Shown one piece after another: positions 1-5,296 of a DNA stretch of 5,296 bases; the stretch's first letter is position 1; every line of letters starts with the position of its first letter. The DNA comes from an uncultured delta proteobacterium. GTDB lineage: Bacteria > Desulfobacterota > WTBG01 > CAIYCZ01. The stretch is from the NCBI GenBank assembly GCA_903924805.1, contig CAIYCZ010000341.1:1-5296 (forward strand). Direction: 5' to 3'. Under the pieces are notes generated by a model that saw only the letters and a list, made by a program, of their open reading frames with translations, had not been told where the DNA came from and searched no databases. The position numbers were made by a program, and so were the translations under genes.

Positions 1-733
1 AGAAACGCACATCATCCATCAATCCATTATAATATCTTACGAACCGGATCTCGTTTATAACTTCATCTACGAGTCTAAATCTAATATTTTTACCAGACAT
101 GCGGAAGCAATAGTTGCAGGAGAAAGGACACCCTTTTGATGTATAGATTTCAAAACAGCGGCCAGACCTCTTTAAGAAGTTTATGTATTTTCCCATGGGA
201 AATGCTTCATATTCTGGCCGTGGTGTTTTTGTGATATCCGGCGGGTTGTTATAGCACTGAGTAGAATAAATACCATTTCCATCTTTTATCTTGATGCCCG
301 GCACCTGTGTTAAAGATGTCCCTGATGCTATCGCATCAATAATCCACTTAATTTTATCATCTCCTTCGCCAAGAACAAACGCATCAGCGCCGATAGTATT
401 TAAAATAATATCCGGTGCAGTTGTTGCTAGACTTCCACCAAGTACCAGAAGGCTTTCCGGCCATACGTTTTTTATTATCTCTGCTAATGTGCGACACCGT
501 ACATAATTTGTGATCATGCCAGTTAGCAATACAACATCAGGTTTACGTAAAGCCTTTTCCAAAAATGATGCCTTTGCCTGATCATCAATTCGATCAGCAT
601 CAAAATCAATCACCTGAACTTCACATCCCTTGTTTGCAACAATTGCAACAATTGTGGCCAGGCCCAAGGGGAATGACAGGAAATATTCATCATACCACTG
701 GGGGTTGATAGCTAAACACCGTAGTCTGCTCAT
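1..733 (-). CDS. B12-binding-domain radical SAM protein, N-terminal part (3' end outside window)
   Basis: Partial gene: 244 codons are visible from the ATG at 733 and the frame stays open through base 1. Residues 1-160 look like a cobalamin-binding Rossmann domain: INPQW near the start, FPLGLATIVAIVANKG (21-36), VIDFDAD (41-47), DVVLLTGM (66-73), LLVLGGSLATTAPD (95-108) and DAFVLGEGD (117-125). No DxHxxG motif is present, as in a number of radical SAM members, so base-off binding cannot be assumed. A proline-rich linker (about 164-180) leads to the radical SAM motif SKGCPFSCNYCFR (199-211; Cys202, 206, 209). The window ends inside the barrel, at a stretch where family members usually continue to a DD-containing strand. 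Such enzymes do methylations, ring contractions and other radical steps. The start is four bases after the previous TAA, with AAGGGG about 12 bases upstream. G+C is about 40%, lower than its neighbours. Confidence 0.9.
   Translation of the reverse strand, partial: MSRLRCLAINPQWYDEYFLSFPLGLATIVAIVANKGCEVQVIDFDADRIDDQAKASFLEKALRKPDVVLLTGMITNYVRCRTLAEIIKNVWPESLLVLGGSLATTAPDIILNTIGADAFVLGEGDDKIKWIIDAIASGTSLTQVPGIKIKDGNGIYSTQCYNNPPDITKTPRPEYEAFPMGKYINFLKRSGRCFEIYTSKGCPFSCNYCFRMSGKNIRFRLVDEVINEIRFVRYYNGLMDDVRF
634..654. repeat. 9-bp tandem repeat, about 2.3 copies, in the B12-domain gene
   Basis: The plus strand shows TTGCAACAA twice in a row and then TTG. It encodes IVA-IVA (residues 28-33) within the first helix of the B12-binding-like domain, where hydrophobic small residues are expected. 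It is exact but short, so it may be chance under protein constraint. Confidence 0.5.
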
Positions 734-737
734 TCCG

Positions 738-1751
738 TTATGTTTCCCCTTCAGGCTTATCCCCGAGCTGCTCAGTGGAAGGCCGGTGGCACATGGTGCA
801 GCACGGTATGGAAAGCCGTTCCCGGTCCAGCTGCGTTCTGCGGTAGCTCTCCATGGCTTTTCCAAGCCAGACTTCCTGTATGGTGTGCTCGCGTAAATCG
901 CCGATTTTTGTGTGCAGATTCCAGTCGGAAATGCACAGCGGGATTTCCCCGTTCCAGGTAATGGTGATGCGCTGCCAGGGATACTGGCAGATAAAGTCTT
1001 TATCCTGCGGCACTTCCCGGAGAGAGTAGTCATTTTCAGGATCAAAGTTTATTTTATCCGTAATGTCTTTGAAATGGCGGTAATACGATCCCGGGTCATC
1101 TTTGATGTAGGTCCAGATAGCCTGAATCTTCAGGCGGGGAAAGCCCCTGCCAATGCGGTTTTTCAGGTGGTAAAAATTTCTGACCTTTTCCGTGATTTCC
1201 CTGAAGGTGTTGGGCTTGCGAAGCCGGTTGTAATGCTGCTCCATACCGTCAATGGATACCGTGATATAATCCAGTCCTGCCCTGACAAGCCCTTCTGCCA
1301 GACCGCCCTCAAGAAGACGGCCGTTAGTAATAAAAGAAACTTCCCTGATTCCTTTTTTCTTCGCATATTCAACCATTTCAACGAGACGCGGATTGAGGGT
1401 TGACTCTCCCCGCCAACTCAAGCGTATGGAATACAGGCCATGTTCAGCGCATTCATCAATCCCCTTCCGGTACAGGGCAAAATCCATATCCCCGTAATCT
1501 TTTTTTGCAATATGGGGTCTGAAGCACATCGGACAGTCCAGGTTGCAGCGAAAGCTTGCCTCAAAATCAACATGCAGGGGAAACGGCGCAACATAGTGCC
1601 AACGGGGGTAACTGAACCACTGGTATCTGTTGACGCAGTAATCTTCAAAATGCTGCCGGCACTCTTCCCACAGGCGTTCCCGTTCATACGAGTCAAGTGA
1701 GAACTGATGGTGGTTTATCTTCATTTCCTGCTGTTCTTTATCTGTCTTCAC
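738..1751 (-). CDS. Radical SAM protein with SPASM-like C-terminal Fe-S domain (second, paralogue)
   Basis: Predicted 337 residues from the GTG at 1751. The cluster motif CNLDCPMC is at residues 69-76 (Cys69, 73, 76), preceded by the strand FPLHVDFEASFR. The barrel continues with SWRGESTLNP (112-121), FITNGR (140-145) and DYITVSIDG (161-169). The C-terminal domain has Cys255, Cys273 and PCCTMC (Cys317, 318, 321), in the context TWNGEIPLCISDW, the same arrangement as the radical SAM gene at 3759-4763, so one auxiliary 4Fe-4S cluster is likely. Start choice: the GTG at 1751 has GAGAGG seven bases upstream (1759-1764) and leaves an 11-base gap after the previous stop. A GTG at 1766 overlaps that stop as GTGA and adds five residues; an ATG at 1724 is also possible. 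Its substrate is unknown, but its place after an aminotransferase and a cytidylyltransferase suggests a sugar or glycan-precursor modification, or peptide-type chemistry as in other SPASM enzymes. Confidence 0.88.
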   Translation of the reverse strand: MKTDKEQQEMKINHHQFSLDSYERERLWEECRQHFEDYCVNRYQWFSYPRWHYVAPFPLHVDFEASFRCNLDCPMCFRPHIAKKDYGDMDFALYRKGIDECAEHGLYSIRLSWRGESTLNPRLVEMVEYAKKKGIREVSFITNGRLLEGGLAEGLVRAGLDYITVSIDGMEQHYNRLRKPNTFREITEKVRNFYHLKNRIGRGFPRLKIQAIWTYIKDDPGSYYRHFKDITDKINFDPENDYSLREVPQDKDFICQYPWQRITITWNGEIPLCISDWNLHTKIGDLREHTIQEVWLGKAMESYRRTQLDRERLSIPCCTMCHRPSTEQLGDKPEGET

Positions 1752-1758
1752 GTTAATG

Positions 1759-1764
1759 CCTCTC
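1759..1764 (-). promoter_or_regulatory. Likely Shine-Dalgarno for the second radical SAM gene
   Basis: The minus strand reads GAGAGG, with the core GAGG, followed by seven bases and a GTG at 1751. It is the best-spaced ribosome binding site at any junction in this window, and it argues for the 1751 start over the overlapping GTG at 1766. It overlaps the TGA of the cytidylyltransferase. Confidence 0.5.
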
Positions 1765-2476
1765 ACGCGCCGGTCAAAACAGCGGTTAATTCGTTAAATG
1801 AAAAAGCAAGCGGCAGGTTCTTTACCGCAAAAAGGTTTTTTATCTGTTCCAGATCCTCGGGCGTGTCAATTGAGAGTTTAAAGCGAGAATAGTCGTATCT
1901 CTCCCCATGATTGTAATAGCGGACCCGGTACCGGGAATCTCTGTCTAGAAAATAATAATTAATATGTTCACGCTCCTTTTGCCGGTTAGCATTATGGTTA
2001 GCTTCCTCCAGCATCCTGAACGTAAAAATCTCCACATCGAGCCCTTCCGGGAAATTGGCATGCTGCCGGTTGCTCAGATAATCTATCCACTGCCGGTTGT
2101 TCAGATAATAGCAGATCATATCGTCAACAATGTCCGGCACAACCAGTGGGCAGTCAGACGTAATGCGGACAATGATATCCAGTCCCCATATCCTGGAAGC
2201 CCGATAAAAGCGGTCAAGACAGTCATCCTCGCTCCCGCGATAATACAGATAATTATGCTGTTTCAACCATGCCTCCAGCATATCATCCGCGGGATTCGTT
2301 GTAGTAGCAACTATCAATCTGTCAACGCGTGTACAGGTTGAAAGGCGCTCTATCAGATAGCCGACAACACTTTTCCCCCCGGCCAAATCTTTAAAAATTT
2401 TTCCGGGCAGGCGCGTCGAACTCAAGCGGGCCTGCACAACAATCCCCACACACGGGTTAATAGCGTTTGAAGACAT
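1763..2476 (-). CDS. SpsF-type cytidylyltransferase (nucleotidyltransferase, GT-A fold)
   Basis: Predicted 237 residues, typical for the SpsF/COG1861 group (relatives of CMP-KDO and CMP-sialate synthetases). These enzymes are thought to activate a sugar or related acceptor with CTP. Visible motifs: QARLSSTRLPGK (15-26), the nucleotide-binding loop; IVATTTNPADD (55-65); YRGSEDDCLDRFYRA (79-93); RITSDCPLV (104-112), with Asp108 as a likely metal ligand; FPEGLDVEIF (142-151); and LSIDTPEDL (201-209). The frame is open to 2530, but I chose the ATG at 2476: the extra 18 residues lack homology to the expected N-terminus and would deepen the overlap with the aminotransferase. With this start the overlap is 20 bases; the only upstream purine stretch (AAAGG) is about 14 bases away, so ribosome binding is weak and coupling is likely. 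Residues 124-138 carry a short duplication, YLNNRQ/YLSNRQ (see repeat). The real substrate is unknown; some members are annotated loosely as glycosyltransferases. Confidence 0.9.
   Translation of the reverse strand: MSSNAINPCVGIVVQARLSSTRLPGKIFKDLAGGKSVVGYLIERLSTCTRVDRLIVATTTNPADDMLEAWLKQHNYLYYRGSEDDCLDRFYRASRIWGLDIIVRITSDCPLVVPDIVDDMICYYLNNRQWIDYLSNRQHANFPEGLDVEIFTFRMLEEANHNANRQKEREHINYYFLDRDSRYRVRYYNHGERYDYSRFKLSIDTPEDLEQIKNLFAVKNLPLAFSFNELTAVLTGA
2064..2109. repeat. 27-bp-period in-frame direct repeat inside the cytidylyltransferase
   Basis: On the plus strand TGCCGGTTGCTCAGATAAT (2064-2082) recurs as TGCCGGTTGTTCAGATAAT (2091-2109), 19 bases with one mismatch, offset by 27 bases. In the minus-strand gene this gives YLNNRQ and YLSNRQ nine residues apart, just before the conserved GLDVE block. 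The near-identity at DNA level points to a fairly recent in-frame duplication rather than protein-level convergence. Confidence 0.8.
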
Positions 2477-3752
2477 CGGTCGCAATAGGGCCTTTAAGTA
2501 AAGAAGGCAGATTACCCTGGTCCAATGCATCGCGGATAACGCGTAAAACTTCAGCGGCTATCGTGATGCTGGCCTGAATATCTTCGCTGGTATGGGAAAA
2601 ACATGTGAAATGGCCATACCCCAGGAATACTCCTCTGGCAAGGCATTCCTGTCTGAACAGCGTTTCTATCATTTTTCCTGAAGCGCCAGCCATGTCCCGG
2701 AACACCAGAAATGTCTTATGCGGCATGCCTTCACAGGTTGCATCAATCCCCTGCTGTTCCAGCGCCGCGTTGAGGCCATCTTTCAATTGCTGTCCCAGCG
2801 CCAGGATATAGTCAGTGACCTTTTTCTCTCTGAGGATATCTATGGTCCTGATAGCAGCTGCTATGGAGAGCAGTTCACCGCCAAACGTGGATGAAATGAA
2901 CACCCGGTTTTCAACAGCATTCATAATGTCCCTGTTGCCGACGAGCGCTGATACAGGATAGCCGTTTGCCATAGCCTTCCCAAAAGCGCTGAGGTCCGGC
3001 TTAACTGAAAAGTATGACTGTGCTCCTCCCAGGCTCAGGCGAAACCCGGTAATAATTTCATCGAAAATAAGCAGGGCATTGTTTTTCCGTGCCAGTGCAC
3101 TAACCCTCTCAAGAAAATGGTGCTCAGGGGCATACATGCCTACCGGCTCTAATATAACCGCAGCTACCTTTCCTGCATGCTGATCAAAAATACTCTGCAG
3201 AGAATGTATATCATTATACATGAACTCACATATCAATTTGCTAAGCGCTGCCGGTACACCGGCATTGCGGGTGGTACGTATAACCGTCCAATCGTGCCAT
3301 CCATGGTAACCGCACACAGCTACCATTTCCCTGCCGGTATACGCTCGCGCCACTCTTACGGCTGCAGACATGGCGTCTGAACCTGTTTTTAAAATCCTCA
3401 CTTTCTCAGCAGAGGGAATGATGTCACACAGCAGTTCGGCAAGCTCCAGCTCGCGCCTACTTGACAGGCTATAGAGAATGCCTTTTGCCATCTGCTCTGC
3501 TACGGTGCGGTCAACATCATTGTATGCATGGCCCAGCACAACAGCCCCCAATGCCAGCGGGTAGTCTATGTAGCGATTGCCGTCACTGTCCCAGAAATAT
3601 GCCCCCTGTGCCCGCTCAGCAAAAACAGGGCATGCTCCCGGTGCAATGTGCATGGGTGATTTAGAAAGCGTCAGCACCCCGTTTAAGAAAAGGTTGTTTG
3701 CCTTCTCCCACAGCTTGTATGATTCAGTGTATTTGCTCCAATATGAAGTCAC
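2457..3752 (-). CDS. Class III PLP-dependent aminotransferase, glutamate-1-semialdehyde aminomutase-like
   Basis: Complete gene of 431 residues, a normal length for the family. It should bind pyridoxal phosphate and transfer or shift an amino group on a carbonyl substrate. Visible elements in order are TGSDAMSAAVRVARAYTGR (123-141, phosphate-binding turn), GYHGWHDW (148-155, ring stacking), the EPVG strand (202-205), FDEIITGFR (230-238; Asp231 contacts the pyridine nitrogen) and PDLSAFGKAMANGYPVSALV (252-271), where Lys259 is the expected Schiff-base lysine. STFGGE follows at 288-293. The tail LKGPIATDVFKRY resembles GSA-like enzymes in sugar clusters. No haem gene is nearby, and the next gene is a cytidylyltransferase, so a tetrapyrrole HemL role is unlikely and an amino-sugar or amino-polyol role is more plausible. 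The start is GTG, six bases after the previous stop and in the same frame; no good Shine-Dalgarno is seen, and the next ATG (codon 34) would remove conserved N-terminus. Confidence 0.93.
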   Translation of the reverse strand: MTSYWSKYTESYKLWEKANNLFLNGVLTLSKSPMHIAPGACPVFAERAQGAYFWDSDGNRYIDYPLALGAVVLGHAYNDVDRTVAEQMAKGILYSLSSRRELELAELLCDIIPSAEKVRILKTGSDAMSAAVRVARAYTGREMVAVCGYHGWHDWTVIRTTRNAGVPAALSKLICEFMYNDIHSLQSIFDQHAGKVAAVILEPVGMYAPEHHFLERVSALARKNNALLIFDEIITGFRLSLGGAQSYFSVKPDLSAFGKAMANGYPVSALVGNRDIMNAVENRVFISSTFGGELLSIAAAIRTIDILREKKVTDYILALGQQLKDGLNAALEQQGIDATCEGMPHKTFLVFRDMAGASGKMIETLFRQECLARGVFLGYGHFTCFSHTSEDIQASITIAAEVLRVIRDALDQGNLPSLLKGPIATDVFKRY

Positions 3753-3758
3753 GGTTGT

Positions 3759-4763
3759 TCAGAGATAAAATTCTTTTTTTTGAGCAAGCCAGTCTGTTAA
3801 ATCTCCCGTTGAAACCCACACGACACAGTCCTTGCACACCGGATATATATCGTAGTGTTTTTCTAACTGAGCCTTGCGGGCTGCCTTTATTTCCCGGGAA
3901 TTCCATATCTGATGAAGTGTTTGCCTGGTGGCATCACCCACGTTAATCTCTGTCTGCCAGTCAACCGAACAGACGGTCACCTCTCCATTCCAATTTATTG
4001 CGAGGGCATACCACATAATTACGCAGGGGTACCGCGCAGCAGAGTGCTCGTCAGTTACCGCGAGATGTTTTATTGCTCCGCTCCAGCTGTGAATGCCGGT
4101 AACCTGGACCATGTCGGCCACACCCTGCCATTTTTCAAAAAAATCCTGAATTTCTTCACGGGTAATTTCTTCAAACTCCATTATCTTAACACGGACAAAC
4201 GGATGCGTCAGCCCCCGCCTTTTACGCTTCTCAAAAAACCGGAGCACATTATGCTCAACTGTTTCCAGACAGTCTAACCCCTTATGTTTTTTATAGGTCT
4301 CGCGGCGTGCAGCATCAAGGCTTACGGTTATATCATCAATACCTGAATCGAGCAGTTCATCAATGACGTTGTCATTCCAGCACATGGCATTGGTATTCAC
4401 ATGAATGGTTTTTGCGACATCTTTTCTCCTGGCATAGCGGATCATGTCAATAAAACGCGGATGCAGAAAAGATTCCCCGTCCTTATGGAGATTGAGCATA
4501 AGTAATTTCTCATGTGTTGCAGCCTCATCAATAATGCGCGTATACAGCTCCCAGTCCATAGTGCCAATGCCCTTAGCAGCCCGCGCTCGTGGGCAGTATA
4601 CACACTGGAGGTTGCAGCGATTGGTCGGCTCAATATTTAATACGTTTGGGAATTTTGTATTGATAACGCGCTGTATGGTTGCCGGCTTAAGGCACGTCAG
4701 TGTCCCCTCCACATAATCCTCATGGATCGTGCGATGATAATCTGTGGTAGGTCCTCTTCCCAT
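3759..4763 (-). CDS. Radical SAM protein with SPASM-like C-terminal Fe-S domain (first of two)
   Basis: Predicted 334-residue cytoplasmic iron-sulfur enzyme. The SAM-binding 4Fe-4S motif CNLQCVYC is at residues 50-57 (Cys50, 54, 57). It is followed by a glycine-rich DGES loop (about 95-98), the place of the family's GGE motif, a VNTNAM strand (about 122-127) and DDITVSLDA (about 143-151), all normal for the radical SAM barrel. The C-terminus has Cys247, Cys265 and a CxxC at 310/313, in the context NWNGEVTVCSVDW, matching a reduced SPASM/twitch domain that holds one auxiliary cluster. The frame is open to 4889, but that extension lies inside the carbamoyltransferase. I chose the ATG at 4763, which sits in TAACATG one base past the upstream stop; its Shine-Dalgarno is weak. 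Related proteins modify peptides, sugars or aminoglycoside precursors (BtrN, anSME), so the reaction is open. Ends in an A8 tract close to the TGA. Confidence 0.9.
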   Translation of the reverse strand: MGRGPTTDYHRTIHEDYVEGTLTCLKPATIQRVINTKFPNVLNIEPTNRCNLQCVYCPRARAAKGIGTMDWELYTRIIDEAATHEKLLMLNLHKDGESFLHPRFIDMIRYARRKDVAKTIHVNTNAMCWNDNVIDELLDSGIDDITVSLDAARRETYKKHKGLDCLETVEHNVLRFFEKRKRRGLTHPFVRVKIMEFEEITREEIQDFFEKWQGVADMVQVTGIHSWSGAIKHLAVTDEHSAARYPCVIMWYALAINWNGEVTVCSVDWQTEINVGDATRQTLHQIWNSREIKAARKAQLEKHYDIYPVCKDCVVWVSTGDLTDWLAQKKEFYL

Positions 4764-4764
4764 G

Positions 4765-5296
4765 TTATGCAACTGCCTGAAGATGTTTTGCAATACGGTA
4801 ATTGCCCAGGTACAACTCATGAATGCCGGTTCCAAAAAACGTGCGGATGGCATCCTTTGGAGTACACACAATGGGCTCATCATTGTCATTAAAAGAAGTA
4901 TTCAGCACAACCGGTACCCCGGTAAGCTTGCGAAATTCATCTATCAATGTCCAGTACCGGTGATTGATAGATTTTTTAACGGTTTGCACCCTTCCGGTGC
5001 CGTCTTTATGGACGACAGCAGGTATGATGCTCTTTTTAAGAGTCCTTACCGGATACACCTTTTGCATAAAAGGACTCGGGAAATCAGTCTCAAAATAGTC
5101 CTTCTGATATTCTTCCAGGACCGACGGTGCAAACGGACGGTACCATTCGCGGTGCTTTATTAACCGGTTAATTTTATCTTTCATATCCGGGTCGCGAGGG
5201 TCTGCTAAAATTGAACGGTTACCCAGTGCGCGCTGCCCAAACTCCATTCTGCCCTGAAACCAGCCAATTACTTTATTTTCAGCTATTGCCTGTGCT
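4765..5296 (-). CDS. NodU/CmcH/TobZ-type carbamoyltransferase, C-terminal part (5' end outside window)
   Basis: Partial gene: 176 codons are visible and the frame stays open to the right edge. This family moves a carbamoyl group from carbamoyl phosphate, through carbamoyl-adenylate, onto a hydroxyl of a sugar, antibiotic or glycan precursor in the cytoplasm. Visible residues 11-34 hold the family signature GWFQGRMEFGQRALGNRSIL followed by ADPR. Then come a K-x-RE-x-x-RPFAPSVLEE block (about 47-62), a DGTGRVQTV block (98-106), and LNTSFN with EPIVCTP (131-145), in the order expected of the carbamoyltransferase C-terminal domain. Members are usually about 550-610 residues, so roughly two thirds lies upstream of the window. 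FGQRALG replaces the commoner FGPRALG, which I read as a tolerated variant. The TAA stop is one base before the start of the next gene. Family is secure; the acceptor substrate cannot be read from the sequence. Confidence 0.93.
   Translation of the reverse strand, partial: AQAIAENKVIGWFQGRMEFGQRALGNRSILADPRDPDMKDKINRLIKHREWYRPFAPSVLEEYQKDYFETDFPSPFMQKVYPVRTLKKSIIPAVVHKDGTGRVQTVKKSINHRYWTLIDEFRKLTGVPVVLNTSFNDNDEPIVCTPKDAIRTFFGTGIHELYLGNYRIAKHLQAVA

Noticed and set aside
912..1403. 163-codon plus-strand open frame
   Set aside because: It is antisense to the second radical SAM gene, whose motifs are clear, and its translation shows no recognisable domain.
1964..2341. 125-codon plus-strand open frame
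   Set aside because: Antisense to the cytidylyltransferase; the hydrophobic look follows from the opposite strand's codons.
2457..3752. Assignment of the aminotransferase as HemL for haem synthesis
   Set aside because: Core motifs are shared by the whole class III GSA-like group, and the surroundings contain no tetrapyrrole genes.
3774..3781. Run of eight T on the plus strand as a possible terminator
   Set aside because: No GC-rich hairpin precedes it, and it is the codon run for QKKE at the end of a minus-strand gene.
4764..4889. Longer N-terminus (42 extra codons) for the first radical SAM gene
   Set aside because: The extension lies wholly inside the carbamoyltransferase coding region and shows no radical SAM-type sequence; the ATG at 4763 fits the junction.
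4744..5163. 139-codon plus-strand open frame
   Set aside because: It lies antisense to the carbamoyltransferase C-terminus and the start of the next gene, with no recognisable motif.
4900..5175. Frequent CCGGT/ACCGG words as possible operator repeats
   Set aside because: They fall irregularly inside coding sequence, with no constant spacing or flanks, and fit codon and base preferences.

Overview
The window is a solid block of six genes, all on the minus strand and transcribed from right to left. No intergenic stretch is longer than about a dozen bases, so it looks like the middle of one long operon. Both ends are cut: the first gene (right edge) lacks its N-terminus and the last gene (left edge) lacks its C-terminus. 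I see no tRNA, rRNA, mobile element, CRISPR array, terminator or clear promoter.

In transcription order the genes are: (1) the C-terminal part of a NodU/TobZ-type carbamoyltransferase, 5296-4765; (2) a radical SAM protein with a SPASM-like C-terminal cluster domain, 4763-3759; (3) a class III PLP aminotransferase of the glutamate-1-semialdehyde aminomutase-like type, 3752-2457; (4) an SpsF-type cytidylyltransferase, 2476-1763; (5) a second radical SAM/SPASM-like protein, a diverged paralogue of gene 2, about 1751-738; (6) the N-terminal part of a B12-binding-domain radical SAM protein, 733-1. Adjacent genes overlap or lie within about 11 bases of each other, which suggests translational coupling.

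Taken together this looks like part of a biosynthetic cluster for a modified, nucleotide-activated building block, most likely a CMP-linked sugar or other polyol/acid for a surface glycan. The aminotransferase would install or move an amino group, the cytidylyltransferase would activate the product, the carbamoyltransferase would decorate it, and up to three radical SAM enzymes would do chemically hard steps. Each family assignment rests on visible motifs. The joint pathway and its product are inference, and a small-molecule secondary metabolite is an alternative.

The organism cannot be named. G+C is in the mid-40s percent, and three radical SAM enzymes in about 5 kb suggest an anaerobic or microaerophilic bacterium. 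The last gene is noticeably AT-richer (about 40% G+C by hand count over 1-720) than a sample of its neighbour (about 47% over 1021-1500), so it may have a separate history.
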